Shown: in pieces, positions 41,990-54,754 of the stretch
Numbering within the stretch: the first letter of the stretch is position 1
Layout of the letters: the number at the start of each line of letters is the position of its first letter
Source: Sporodiniella umbellata
Lineage: Eukaryota; Mucoromycota; Mucoromycetes; Mucorales; Rhizopodaceae
DNA: 64,000 nt
Assembly: GCA_025677835.1 (NCBI GenBank)
Contig: JAIXMR010000021.1
Coordinates: forward strand, 186,501-250,500
Direction: 5' to 3'
The notes under the pieces: model-generated
Told to the model about the DNA's origin: nothing
Seen by the model: the letters and a program-made list of their open reading frames with translations, nothing else
Database searches by the model: none
Position numbers and translations under genes: made by a program

Positions 41990-43224
41990 CGATTTGATCT
42001 TGTCAAAGACAAGAAAAAATAAGGCTTTAGGTTTTGTTAAAAGTAGTGCTCAATAAAAGTGACTAGTCACTAAATTTGCCAATGAACTAAACAAAAGGGG
42101 AATTTCAATATGCACAAATACACATGCTTACATGATTTAAGTACATATACTTATGTCTGTATATATCTTATGCTTACACTCGTACTTTTTTAGTCTCTTT
42201 GTCAGAAACTTAGCTTCATAAAATTCGATACAGTCATTCGACACAGCTACACCTCCATATTATCAAGTTATTTTCTCATTAGAAACGCTTTTTCTTTAGC
42301 TGACTACAATGGTCAAACTTCAACTGTACAGAGTTGACTACAAAGACAGTATTACCGGATTCTAAGTTCTGACGAAGTCTGTTTAGGCTAACAAAAGGAA
42401 AAGCAAGTCTAGCCTAATAACTAGAACTACAAACTCAACAATGAATGAACGCACGTACTACCTCAAAGACCCGTAACCAAATAACAAACACACACATTCA
42501 GCAATAATATGTTCATATAACGCGATTGGTATCTAAAATGTGAGAGTATTAAGAATGGCCTTATGGACTGAATTTAAAGGGCTGTTATTCGGTTCGTTTT
42601 TTCATAAAAAGGTTTAGTGCAAAACGCCTAGTCCTTTGCTAGGGACTAAGAATGTCCAGCCTCCCTTTGATGTTCAGCAATTAAGTCGTAACGAGCTGAA
42701 AGCTGAAGCCTGGAGACAGCCGAGGAAACAAAGAACAGAGAAACACCAAAGAACGGAGCTGGTGAAATAATAGACAGGCACTACAGCTATGTGGCAAAAC
42801 AGACTCATCGTTTTTTTTGTTTTTTGTTTTCTGATGGCTATGTTGATTGTTCGGCTTTATTTTTTACAACTTTGAAAGCAGTAATCCAAAAACAAAACGA
42901 AAGAGCAGTTGTGTATGTTTCTGACAAGCAAATAGTATTAGGGTCAGTAAAAAAAATCCCACAACAATCTTTTGTTTCTCTCTTTCTTTCTTTTTTTTTT
43001 TATAAATATAAGACAGCTAGATCTTCAAGTAAGTGCTGATTCCGACTATGAGCATTCTAAAAGTAAAAAACACTGTAAAACCCAGCTTTGGCAGAATTGA
43101 AAAATAAAATGAAGCAAAAAAAAAAGTTTTTGTATGACTGCTAAATGGCATGGCTGTAACTATTTCGAGCCTCCCATAAAGAAAATTTTTTGAAACCCTT
43201 TCTTTCTGTAACATTACAACTAAA
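41990..43224. other. 1.2-kb divergent spacer
   Basis: Between APC10 and eIF2-alpha. A 28-codon hydrophobic frame at 42789-42875 (MWQNRLIVFFVFCFL...) looks like a membrane anchor but has no continuation I can support. No other gene seen. Confidence 0.45.
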
Positions 43225-44386
43225 ATGGCCGACAACAAGCTTTCTTGTCGCATGTACGAAAACGAATTTCCCAAGGTGGATGATGTTGTTATGGTCAATG
43301 TCCGCCAAATTGCTGACATGGGTGCCTATGTGAAACTCGTAAAGAAATAAATACTTTGACCTTTATTCTTCATCTTTAACACTTCATCCAGCTCGAATAT
43401 GGAGACAGAGAAGGTATGATTTTGCTCTCTGAATTATCCAGAAGACGTATCCGTTCGGTTCAAAAATTGATCCGTGTTGGCAAGGACGAAGTTGTTGTAG
43501 TTCTTAGAGTTGACGAGGAAAAAGGTAGTTTTAGTACAAGAGGCACACGCGTTGACCTGCTTCTTAGGTTATATTGATTTATCCAAACGTCGTGTTACGC
43601 CTGAAGATATTGTTAAATGCGAAGAAAAATACAAAAAGTCTAAACAAGTTCACTCAATTTTGCGCCACGTTGCTGAAAAGAACAACGTCCCTCTTCAAAC
43701 CTTGTACGAAACAATCGGTTGGCCCTTATACAAAAAGTTTGGTCATGCTTACGATGCTTTCAAGGTAGCCATCCGGTAAGTTTAAAGCAACCAATTGTGT
43801 TCAAATGCACATCTAGACACAGATACGCTTACTATTGATTGTAGTGATACTGAAGCAATCTTTGGCGATATGAACATCTCAAAAGAACTTCTTGATGAAC
43901 TCTTGTCTATTATTAAGCGTAGAATGACACCTCAACCTGTTAAGATTCGTGCCCGTGAGTCTTTTTTTTTTTTTGTAACGAAAAAAACAAAACTAATACT
44001 CTTTTATAGAATTGGATATCAGATGTACTGGTATTGATGGCGTGAACGCTATAAAAAACGCTTTGAAGGCAGGTGAAAAGGTCGGCACCGAAGACGTTCC
44101 TGTAAAGATTACATATTTGGCTGCACCTCTTTACGTCATTACTGTAGACTCTTTGGATAAAGAACAAGGCTTCGAAATAGTTGGAAAAGCAATGGAAGCA
44201 ATAGAAACAACATTAAACGAGCACAGCTGGGGCCGATTTAAGATTGAAAAGGAAGCCAAGTTGGTTTCCGACTCTGACGACCGTGATTTTGCTGCTTTGT
44301 TGGCTCAAGCAGAGAAGGAAAATGAGTTAGTAAGCGGCGACGAAGATGAGGGCGATGCTGTGGTTGCTAGTGACGATGATATGTAA
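43225..44386 (+). CDS. SUI2: Translation initiation factor eIF2 alpha
   Basis: Alpha subunit of eIF2, which carries initiator tRNA to the 40S subunit; phosphorylated by Gcn2-type kinases under stress. Five exons, 43225-43338, 43392-43524, 43568-43775, 43845-43954 and 44010-44386, give 313 residues in frame. MSCRxYxxxFPxxDD-type start ([19 protein letters not shown]), S1 domain [20 protein letters not shown] followed by LSRRRIRS, with the regulatory Ser at residue 54 (Ser51 in standard numbering). Then [41 protein letters not shown], and an acidic tail [15 protein letters not shown]. Identification secure. Confidence 0.97.
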
Positions 44387-44506
44387 ATTTAATAAACTCA
44401 ACCTAAAAAAGTTTTTGCTCAGGTCACACACAGAGCCTATTTCATCTGTTACGGCCTTTTTCTTTTCTTTTCTTTTTTCTGGATTTTTTCCTTCAAAAGA
44501 ACTATA

Positions 44507-45453
44507 ATGACCATCTACTATACCTCTGTATTTTTGATTCTCCTTATCGAGGTACGCTCTTTTTACTTTTGCACGTCAAATCTCACTAATCTTTTTTTTT
44601 TTAAAAAAAAAGATGTTGGCCTTTGGCCTCATTGTCGTAAGAAATCAACCGTTGAACAAGCCAGGAACCCTAAATTAATTTTTACAATTTAGTTACCCCT
44701 TCCTTCACGTTGGCGTAGAGTCATGTTCAAGTTTGCCACTACTTCTCCTTTGGTTTGTTGAACTTGCTGTCTTGCAGTTTTATTCACGTGTTTATAAATA
44801 TAGGTTGCTAAAGCTTTAAGCACTTTGAGAATTGTATTTGGGTAAGTTTTTTTCTTGAATGAGTGATGCAAAGTTAGCTTACTGTTAATTCTAGTTTTAT
44901 CTTTATTCTGTTTATTGGTACATAATATACGTGCATATGTATATTAATATGAAATTTTATTCTAACCTTACACTAGATGCCGCTAATCGTTTACAACGCT
45001 TGAATGAAAATGATCAGGAGGGACATCTTCATGACCACGGCTCTGAAGCTAGCTTAAAAGCTACCAAATTCTATGCTCAAAGAAATTTATACCTCACAGG
45101 CTTTACCCTTTTTCTTTCACTGTATGTGTGCAGTTAATTTATCTCATATATCATACTAAAATTTTTGTAGTATTCTTGAACGTACAAGTAGCTTGGTCAT
45201 TTCTATGCTGAAAAGAGAAGAAGAACTGGAAACTGCAAGAGAAGAACATGTAACTAGTACTGAGGACCAAAAACGTTTAGATACAATGGAGACATCTTAT
45301 AAAAACAAAATTGGTGCCCTTAAGGCTGAAGTACAGGAATTGAGAAATCAAGAAAAGGATGCAGAAAACTTGAAAAAGCAAATTGCGCAACAAACAGAAG
45401 AGTATAATCAACTTATGCGTCGTCATGAAGCTTTAAAGCAAAAGCAAGCTTAA
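44507..45453 (+). CDS. BAP31/Yet-family ER membrane protein
   Basis: ER membrane chaperone/export factor of the BAP29/31-Yet family. Exons rebuild as MTIYYTSVFLILLIE / MLAFGLIV / LPLPSRWRRVMFKFATTSPL / VAKALSTLRIVFG / FIFILFI / DAANRLQRLNENDQEG... to TGFTLFLSL / ILERTSSLVISMLKREEELE, then a coiled coil with IGALKAEVQELRNQEKDAEN. Three membrane spans and the LPLPSRWRR motif are diagnostic. It ends LKQKQA, i.e. Lys at -3 and -5, a KxKxx ER-retrieval signal. Intron 1 ends in a T11A9 palindrome directly at the AG. Tandem downstream of eIF2-alpha by 120 bp. Confidence 0.9.
44592..44611. repeat. T11A9 tract abutting a 3' splice site (BAP31-like gene)
   Basis: The A run merges with the intron-terminal AG at 44611-44612, so the palindrome occupies the polypyrimidine/acceptor position. 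Confidence 0.8.
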
Positions 45454-45518
45454 AAAGCACATTTTATAAAACAAATATACAAACTAAAGGTAGCTTTCTT
45501 TTTTTTGCCACCCACATT

Positions 45519-45894
45519 TTATGCTGTACATATTGCCTCGCTCGTAGCTACAAAGGTTGTTTCTTCTTCGTCTTCCTCGTCCGCAAAATCGTCAGGATCG
45601 TAAATGATACGAATAATCAAAGAACAAGATGGGCATCGAGCTACATCGTCCCCACTTCTTAAATCATCCTAATTTTTTCTGTCGGCCGAGAGCTAAAAAT
45701 ACAAACAGCATTATCACTTACTACTGAGATCTCAAACTTGTCTCCACAAGGGCAAGGATATGTGTAAATTTCTTCGTCTTCGTTGAAGTCCATGTCTTCA
45801 ATTTCGATCTAAACTCGATTTTGATTTTAATCAACTACTACTCTTCAAATGCCTTGCATCTGCTTCAAAGTACCTCGTCGTAAAATGATGTCAT
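45519..45894 (-). CDS. DPH3: Diphthamide biosynthesis protein 3 (CSL zinc finger)
   Basis: Electron donor for the Dph1-Dph2 radical enzyme in diphthamide synthesis on eEF2, and a partner of Elongator. Three exons on the minus strand: MTSFYDE, then [20 protein letters not shown] and CGDKFEISV, then [20 protein letters not shown] with IIYDPDDF and an acidic tail ending SEAICTA. CSL zinc ligands are the CxC of PCPCGD and CPSC. About 84 residues, normal for the family. Only 65 bp separates its stop from that of the convergent BAP31-like gene. Confidence 0.93.
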
Positions 45895-46593
45895 TCTTGG
45901 GGTATAAAATGTATAAGGTGAAAAAGAGAATGTGAAAAAGTCTTGAATGTGCAGAAAATTCTTTATCTTTTTCAACCAATTAAATTGTCTAAATAAACTC
46001 GCTTTTGGATATGTCTCAGTTCTGGTATCTAAGACAGTTACTTGTTTCATTATTTCAAAATGATGTACTGCAAAGTATAAAACATAAAAAAGCTCTCGTC
46101 TTTTTAAGGCCGAAGGCTTAAGCAACTTTACTTGAGCGTCATATAGCAAAATTGCAACAGATCATAAATTATACGCAAACATAACATCAAAATAAACATT
46201 GATAAGTTGAGAATGAAAACGAAAGATATGCTTAATTTTAGTAATATCACATCATTAAGATACTTTTCTGCTATTCTCGAGTATTTTTTACAACAAGCGG
46301 CTCTCTACTCTCTTACGTCTAACTAGTTTTTGTGAAAACAAGATGCAGTTGTCTGAGCATTCACTATCAACCGCAGCAAGTCACAAATCAACGTCTTTTT
46401 TTTAAAAAAGAATTACTGTGACGACATAGAGGCTCATAGGCACACCCAATTTCTCTAATCTTACCCTGACGGCAAAATCTGATTATAGATTTTTTTTTGA
46501 AAAAAAATCCAAAGCTTTTTTTTTCCTTGATTCCAATAAAAAAAAAGGCCCAACAAGCACTCTCCCTACTCTTTACATATCCAACTCAACAAA
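45895..46593. other. divergent spacer between DPH3 and NDUFS7
   Basis: AT-rich upstream region of both genes; T8A6 near 46396-46409 and T/A runs near 46490-46545. No gene seen. Confidence 0.5.
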
Positions 46594-47498
<905 letters not shown>

Positions 47499-47761
47499 TT
47501 TGGAGCGGCTAATATAAAGCAATACAATAAAGAATGACAGAAATAGAAATAGAAAACACTTTTTTATGCAATCTCATGTAACACTTATGAGTAACGAAGC
47601 TTCTAGTCTCCAAATAAAATAATAATAAGCCTACAAAGCCGTATATTTAGCATAAGCCTCACTAATAGAGACCGAGTGCTTTTGAGAAATTAGCAACTTT
47701 TTCTTCTGTTCCTAATACAACTTTCACTTTTATTTACTTTTATAAAACCGTTTCGTTTTTA

Positions 47762-48484
47762 ATGGCTACTGGAGAGTTACCTATCAGTTTATCAACCTAT
47801 GTGTCTACAAAAAGCCCAAGCCCGTCTGAAAAAAGTTCAAGAAAAGATACAATTGCAACTTTGATATCAACAAACAATACAGATACAAGCCTTTCGCCTA
47901 CTACAAAGCTCGCTCCTTCTTCGGCATCTAACCAACATAGCGTTTTTGACACAGTTAACTCAAAGACTATCACCTCCATATCACTCACTAAAGTAGTTCA
48001 AACACTGACTGACAGTGTTAAGGCTACACAGACATCTTTGGCCAATGTATCTGAAATAAGCTTTATTCCCCACCCCTCCAGCCCAAATAGTAAGTCCAAA
48101 GAATATAGAATAGGCTAAAGCCCTCCAGCGCATAACACGATTAACTCAACTCTATCTTTTTACATAGCTGTTAATAGTGTCCCTTCGACTACAGTGACAG
48201 TGATTCCAACAGCGTAAGGCTCATTGTTATTCGTTTTTGCTTTTTTTTTTTAAAAAAAAAGTCTTAATTCTTTCCTGCGTAGAACACTAGCCCCTGATTT
48301 AGAACCCGAAGGCCGCCCTACTGGAAGTATAATAGGAGGCGTGATTGGGGGAGCGATAGGGTTATCCTTAGTTATAGCCGCATTCGTTTTGCTCAGACGA
48401 TACCTCAAACAAAGAACAACAACCAAGTCCAAGGCCCTATACAACGATGCGTTTTATAGCGACCCATACGACCCAAATAACTAA
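47762..48484 (+). CDS. Ser/Thr-rich single-span membrane protein (wall-sensor-like)
   Basis: Starts MATGELPISLSTYVSTKSPS and continues ~110 residues of Ser/Thr-rich, likely O-mannosylated ectodomain. After introns (GTAAGTCC near 48092, and GTAAGG...GCGTAG spanning a T11A9 tract at 48241-48260), it has TGSIIGGVIGGAIGLSLVIA then AFVLLRRYLKQR, one glycine-rich membrane span with a basic stop-transfer, and a short tail ending YSDPYDPNN. The architecture matches Mid2/Wsc-type sensors and similar adhesins. No cleavable signal peptide is visible, so the start may be incomplete or the span may act as signal anchor. Function inferred from layout only. Confidence 0.6.
48241..48260. repeat. T11A9 palindrome in an intron
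   Basis: Lies in the second intron of the Ser/Thr-rich membrane protein gene, about 20 nt before its acceptor. Confidence 0.8.
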
Positions 48485-48766
48485 GGCAAGATCAAATCCA
48501 AACGACGACGATACTATTGAGTTCGCAACAGATCTTAGTGGTCTTCTCTGTCTAATAAATTTCAGAAAAAAAAAATACTAAATAAACGCCAGTAGAATAT
48601 TCTGTAAGCTTATGGTATATACGCAGACGTGCATGTATATATGGTGTGTGTACTATGTGTGGATTCGTGTTGAATGGTTTAAGTGTGATAATATATAGAG
48701 ACTTGAAATAGGTCTATCTTTTTTCTTGTACAAACTTTTTTAATGGATAAAAAAAAAAAGAGCTGC

Positions 48767-49769
48767 TTAGTTGGCTTCAACAGGAGCAGGAGCAGGTCTG
48801 AAGTCTTGGGCAGTGGGTTCTTCAATAGGCTTTTCATCCTTAGGCTCGAGGATGGTGACGATGTCAGGAAGACATTGCTTGGGTCCGTTACGGCCGGTAG
48901 GATCGTTGTCCAACATGATCTTGACCTTGATACCCAAAACACCTTGACGCAAGTCAACGTGACGGACAGCAGTGGTGATGAACTCGCGGGCAGGGTTACC
49001 AGAGTGGATCATGAAACCGTCAGCAAACTTCATGGCTTTGGCACGGGCAGCACGCACCTTACCAGAGACAACAACTTCACAGCCCTTGGCACCAGATTCC
49101 ATCACGAAACGGATGACACCGTAACAAGCGCTACAGAGGTTTGTTAGTTTATTTGAGATAAAAAGCTGTTTCTACAACTTACCGACGAACAGCCAAACCG
49201 TTAAGGAGCTTGAACTTGACAGATTCACATTGAGCAATGGCACAGAGACCACGGTTTTGAACGCGCTCAGCGTAGAGTTCGACAGCGTTTTCAGGGAACT
49301 TGAAACGCTTTTGGACGAGAGTGGTCAATTCGCGAATACGACGACCCTTTTCACCAAGAACGTTTTGTGTGTGTGTGGCACGAATGATGATTCTATTGTT
49401 TTATATGTCAGTTGCTGCTGCTTCCCTCTTTGTTTTCTATCTTTTTCTTTCAATCTCTATCTAAACACTTTACTCAGTACGGGCAGGAGTGACGCGAACT
49501 TCGACACCAGCATAACCATCTTCAGCAAGTTCACGAGTGAAAAACTCGTTTAATTCGGCGTAGAAAACACCATCGGCGACCTTTGGAAGTAATTAACGAT
49601 TAAAAAAATAAAATAAAAAAAAAAGAATGTCCAATGTTGAAGTCTAATCGGCAATACTTACAAACTACAATTTGATACAAAAATAAACATTAAAGCTCTG
49701 CTCATCCATCCATCCGTTCTCTGTATTTACCTTTCTCTTCTTGGAGATTTGAGCTGCAACAGCGGCCAT
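48767..49769 (-). CDS. RPS3: Small ribosomal subunit protein uS3
   Basis: Cytosolic 40S protein at the mRNA entry channel. Exons: [13 protein letters not shown], then [58 protein letters not shown] (KH domain GxxG loop), [40 protein letters not shown] and DVDLRQG-type [20 protein letters not shown], ending APAPVEAN. Three introns. Normal size, about 235 residues. Next gene in the same direction upstream is RPL19. Confidence 0.96.
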
Positions 49770-50381
49770 ATTATATAATCGATTAAAAAGGAGGGAAATC
49801 TGGCTTTCCTGCTTAGTGCTTCCTTTTGGCAGTTGTCTATTTCTCGCTTCTTTTCCAATGTATATTTTCAGCAATCCCGAATCCGGACAAAATAAAACTC
49901 CGGCATGGCTTCCTTTCTTTTTTTTTTTTTTTGGCTTTACTTTCTCTGTTTTGAGAGCAGCATGCTGAACCAGTGTCTGGAGAGTAGTTGCCATGGTTTC
50001 AACCATCTGTCCAGTTGCTTTGAGCCGCAAAACATGGACAGAAATCAAAGATAAAATATAAAGAGAACGGCCTCACTGTAATGGCTAGAAGTATTTTTGC
50101 TTTAAAAAATAGCTTTTACAAGTAGTGATTGAGATCCTGAAGAGCCCATATCGCCACTGAGGAAGCCAAACTGCTTTCAGCTGGCTTACTACCTCTTCCT
50201 AAGACGTACATTTTAAGCCAGTAAAGTAGTATATAGACAAAATAAAGGATTGCTTTTGTTTTATCTGTTATGTACAATGAGTTGTTTATTCGAATAAACC
50301 TGAATGCTTTATAAACCGCAGCAAAGAAGAAAAAAATCCAATGAAGAGAGGGATGGAATGCGGTTTTATTAATAAAAGAAC
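49770..50381. other. RPS3 upstream region
   Basis: Spacer between RPL19 3' end and RPS3. T run near 49919-49932. A minus-strand frame here is a shadow across RPS3 exon 1 and has no supporting features. No regulatory site identified. Confidence 0.5.
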
Positions 50382-51060
50382 TTAGGCTTCGATCTTTTCA
50401 GCCTTCTTGTTAGCACGACGTTCACGAAGAGCCTTGTTCTTAGCACGGAGGACATCAGCTTGTTCAGCGAGGGTCTTGGCACGGACCTTTTCAGCCTTAG
50501 CCTTGTGAATGTGCTCCATCAAGACACGCTTGTTCTTGAAACCGTTACCCTTGGACTTGAGGTAAAGATGATGGTAGAGGTGTTTATCGATCTTGCCAGA
50601 TTCTCTGTATTTGGCCAACAAACGACGAAGGACACGCATACGACGCATCCAGATAACTTGAGAGGACATACGGGCGTCAGCAGTACCCTTTCTCTTACCG
50701 TAACCCATGTGACGACCGTTACGCTTGGCCGCAGCACGCTCAAGAACACGGAAACGAGATTGAGCAATTTCAGGCTTGCGAATAATCAAACCGTCCTTGA
50801 CGAGCTTACGAATATTAGCACCTAAAGAAACGAAGGGCTCAGCAAAGGATCAATACAAGCAAAAATTTATAACTTACGAGAGTTGGCGTTAGAGATTTCA
50901 TTGACTTCATTAGGGTCCAACCAGATTTTGCGTTCACCGCACTTGAGGACGGAAGCAGCTAAACGTTTTTGAACAGTTAAGTTGACCCTGGATGGAAAAG
51001 AATTTTTAGAAAAAAGCTGAATAGATTTGTCCGGCAAGTCCGGCTGATTTTTACTTACAT
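50382..51060 (-). CDS. RPL19: Large ribosomal subunit protein eL19
   Basis: Cytosolic 60S protein that forms an inter-subunit bridge. Exons 51059-51060 (the two bases AT), 50878-50987 and 50382-50821 sum to 552 nt, 183 residues. The start codon is itself interrupted: AT before donor GTAAGT, G after acceptor CAG. The protein reads [37 protein letters not shown], then [36 protein letters not shown], and a lysine-rich helical tail ending NKKAEKIEA. Identity is secure; the split ATG is supported by both consensus splice sites and the absence of another usable ATG. Confidence 0.95.
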
Positions 51061-51634
51061 TTTTAAATTGCAAAAGAGAGAATGAAAAAAATTTGTGCAG
51101 CCAAATAGTTCTAGTTATCTAGAAATTAGGGACGTAAGACAATACGATTGGATAAGAGCTTTAATTCCGTTGTCTGAGTTTGCATTTTAAAAAGTGGATT
51201 CAAATCATCCATCCATCTATTTGATTGGTGCGTTAGCTACCCTGGCTATATATGTACATTTGTTTGCAATCCCTCTGACCTTGCACAAAAAGTTAAGGAC
51301 TGTTTAGTAATCAAAGAGCACTCAACAGCCTATATCGCAACGTAGACTGTCTTAAAGTTAGAGTGACCAACTGCGCGGCTAGGAGTCAAATATGATGTAA
51401 TTTAGTTCTAAACTGCCTGCACTAAAAAAAAAAAAAAATACATGCGAACGCGTAGACATTGAACTAAGAAGATAAAAAAGCAAGCTTTCTGCCCTTTTTT
51501 TTTTTTTGAAAAAAAGTCGAGTGTTTGTGTATAGTTTATTTATGTATATAAGTGTAGTAACAAAGTTCTTTTTATAATACAACGCCTTCTGTGTTCTTCA
51601 CTTTGGATTTGTTTGCAATTTTCCTTTTTTTTTT

Positions 51635-52197
51635 TTACTTCTTCTTGCCAAAAGTCAATGGCTCACCAATGTTCTTTCCTCTCAATTTAACACCGAGAGC
51701 ACGTTCTAATTTACCCAGAATGCCTTGGTTAGGGATGGCTTTACCGGACTCATACTCGTTAACAACTTGAGGCTTTTCGTTGATTAACTGTGCCAAATCC
51801 TTTTGAGTAATTCCCTTTGCTTGACGGCCAGCTTGGATAGCTTTGCCGACAGATACATCAACCTTAGGAGGAGGAGCAACGTCGTTGTCACGATCCAATT
51901 TGGCAATACGACGGTGATCGGTGTTGGCGTGGCTAGAGTTGGTCAAGGTGGACTTCTTGTCAGTTTCGATAGCAGCACCAGACTGCGATGGTGCAAGAGT
52001 TAGTTTCTATAAAGCGCTTTCTTGTATTTGCGTAACTTACTCTTCTGGCAGCATTAATTTCAGAACCTGTACGGATGACCTTGGCCTTGTCAGGGTTGCG
52101 TTTACGAAGAACAGTTACAGAATCCCAGTCTAGCAGGTACTGTTAGTCATTGCAGACTACACAACCCCTTCTTTGTATATTCTTAATTACCAGACAT
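51635..52197 (-). CDS. MBF1: Multiprotein bridging factor 1
   Basis: Conserved coactivator that also guards against ribosomal frameshifting at collided ribosomes. Exon 1 is only ATGTCTG, then exon 2 gives [14 protein letters not shown] with [18 protein letters not shown], then [11 protein letters not shown] and the main exon. MBF1 N-domain, then a Cro/C1-type [61 protein letters not shown], ending TFGKKK. About 150 residues. Ribosome-linked neighbours RPL19 and RPS3 lie downstream in the same orientation. Confidence 0.95.
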
Positions 52198-52330
52198 GAT
52201 TTAATATATTTAGCAATAGAAAAAAAAAAGAGGGAAAAAAGCAAAATTTAATTTTTTTTTTTTATACTTCAACAATGTTTTGGAAAACCATGGAAAAAAT
52301 TAATGTCGCTACTTCAAATAAAAGCCGCAG

Positions 52331-54268
52331 TTATGTTTTATTCTTGATGCTTTTTGATCTTTCAAGATACCATCTGGCCTCTTTAGCTCGATGGACTATT
52401 ACTCCTCTTACTGTGCCTCTCTTGATCAACTTTCGGCCATTTTGAACGGGTATATTCTTGCGTCTACAGTCTCTTCTATGCTTAAATAGCTCTCGTCGAT
52501 CAATGATCTCTTCATCCTTTAGTCTTGTCGTAGCTGCATATTGCTGATAGGTACTTTCTAAAAGCTGGTGGCAGTCAACCATCCTCTTGGGTAAGTTCTT
52601 TTTTTTAAAAAAAAGAAGGCACTGAGTTTTTTCTCTCTTTTGGTATATACATATCTTCGTAACCCTCTCTTCATATTTTACCTGTATTTCTTGAAACACT
52701 TCAAGTGGATCGTCTACAGCCAGTATAGTGCTCTCGTTTAACTTGAGTATACCCAAAGCTACACGAAACAAGACTGTGGGCCCTTCACTTAAAGATAACG
52801 TGAATTGAGCGATTTTCCTTTGTCTATCGTACAAACTTACTAGAATAAACAATCCCATACCCGAAACACAGACTCAAAAGGTAAGATATTGATGTATAGT
52901 GTTAAAAACCAATGGCTTGTGACCAAAGAGCAGGTGGGCATACCACCTTCCTGTAGCTCTTCACAAGTCCAAAAGGCCTGTGTCGGCGAGATTTTGTTCC
53001 ATAAGATGGGATGTCTTTCTGAGACCAAGTGCATCAAAACGTTTTGATCAATGTTAGCCCCTTCCATCGTCACATCGTATATATTGGGTGGCAATATTTC
53101 GGTGATCAAAGCAACCAAGGTCCAAAACGCCTCTTCTTCTGTCATAAAGAGAAGCAAGACGCCTGCAATATAGTTGAGGGACTGACAATAGCCGATGGTG
53201 GGAGAGTAAAGAGAGAATGCAAGCAGTACTCGTTTTAAGGACTGTATCATTGGAATGTCCTTCTTTTCTAACGGAGGGTCGATTTTGAATTTGCTATTAT
53301 CAGGGAAAGTACGATGCAGATCGCGCTCAATGATGTCCATATGTTCGTTTTTAGACCCCATTTCCTGTGCTTTTTGAACCAGATCGTCATATAATCCTCG
53401 ACTTGACTCCAGCTTTGTCTTTGCACCGCTGTAATGTAACCAGGCCTTTTCATGTAAGTAGTAAACTCTAAAAAAAAAAAAAGGTACCTGTCCGCGCATT
53501 TCTGAAGGGATGCCCTTTCTTATATATCGTTTTACTTTTTTTTTTTTTTGGTATAAAAATATGAGTACAAAGGAGTTTAAAAGCCGTTCTAGCTTACGTT
53601 TGCTGCTTTTAGAAGGCCACTTTCCTTGATTGTCGCTTAGTAACTGTTTCCACTTTTCTTGTCGTCGTTTAACGATAGGGGCGTATTGACATTCAAACTC
53701 CTCAAACTTTTCCTCTGATATCCACTGTGTGCCCTTTAAAAAGCCGTATTGATCCCTAATGTAATTAATTAAGCAATAACTCATCTAGCCTTACTATGTT
53801 AAAATACCTTTTTTTCTCTGGTTTTAGAGATGTAGAGAGAGGCAATGATGGTGATGATATGGATGGATAGGAAAACTCGGATGAATGATTTAATGATTGT
53901 CTGCTAGTATTGGAAGATGTTGTTGAAGTCAGTGTTATTTTTGATTCCTCGTGTAATAAATTTAGAGGCGAGTCGGTATCTATAGAAACCAACGTGGTAT
54001 AAATAAAAGGCACGGACACTGATAAAAACCCACCTATTGTGTCCCTGTACAGATAATAGTCTGAAATATTATCAATATCGTCGTCGTATATGGATTCGTA
54101 TATAGAGTAGTCGCGACCAATATAATAAGGCTCCATATCTAACGTCGAAATCTTTTTTGAAAGGACATTGTAGCTTGGTCGCCTTGCCCGTTGTTTGTAT
54201 GTAACTGAATGATTAAATGAGGACGCTCTCTGTCTAACTTTATACTTTTTGGAATCGCTGGAGATCAT
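52331..54268 (-). CDS. TBC-domain Rab GTPase-activating protein
   Basis: RabGAP with a Ser/Tyr-rich N-terminus (MISSDSKKYKVRQR, YYIGRDYSIYESIYDDDIDN). The TBC domain shows RKGIPSEMRGQ, IERDLHRTFPDN (catalytic Arg finger), IGYCQSLNYIAGVLLLFM (catalytic Gln in YCQ), EEAFWTLVALI, GMPTCSLVTSHWFLTLYINI-type block, FRVWDCLFYEGPTVLFRVAL and a C-terminal basic tail ending KSIKNKT. Joins at FY|EGP and elsewhere keep frame. One C-terminal intron carries T8A8. Start chosen at 54268; an in-frame ATG at 54361 would add a poorly conserved leader. Target Rab unknown. Confidence 0.88.
52599..52614. repeat. T8A8 palindrome in a TBC gene intron
   Basis: Perfect 16-nt palindrome inside the intron near 52550-52685. 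Confidence 0.75.
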
Positions 54269-54754
54269 TAATAAACAAGGAAATTTTTTCCCCAAAAAAA
54301 AAAAAACAAAAGAAAGGAAAAAGTTTGATATCCTATTTTGATCTGCCCTTCTCCTAAGCATAAAGTAGTGTGAAATATTGCCGGAATTAATTTTTATTCA
54401 TGACAACTTGACTTAAAAAGCAATCCAATGAGGAAAAACAAATAAGCTCCCTACTTTTAGCGCCCGACAGAGGTGGTTGCAACAAAACAGTAAAAAAAGA
54501 TGAATTTCTTCACAGCCAATCAATGACATCGCTGATTGAATCTCATCCACTATGGAAAGATACTCGAAAAATGGCAACATCATTTACCAATCAAATGCGC
54601 CAGTTCTCTCTTTGACAGTTTTGCACCATTGTCTCGCTTTCTTATTGCATGTTGTGTTTGGAATATAAATAAATCTCAATTTGACCCTTTTCTTTCTTCT
54701 TTGTCTCCAACTTCTCTCAACCTTTCTCTCTCTTACTGTTTATATCTTCTCTGT
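54269..54754. promoter_or_regulatory. divergent promoter of TBC gene and sconB
   Basis: CCAAT at 54516-54520 and 54587-54591, and TATAAATA at 54663-54670, 85 nt before the sconB ATG, all on the plus strand. An A run (54295-54305) lies on the TBC side. Confidence 0.5.

Noticed and set aside
42789..42875. 28-codon hydrophobic frame MWQNRLIVFF
   Set aside because: Single span with no conserved continuation; likely chance in T-rich DNA.
49665..50048. 127-codon minus-strand frame with a polylysine
   Set aside because: Crosses RPS3 exon 1 in another frame; lysines come from an A/T run.
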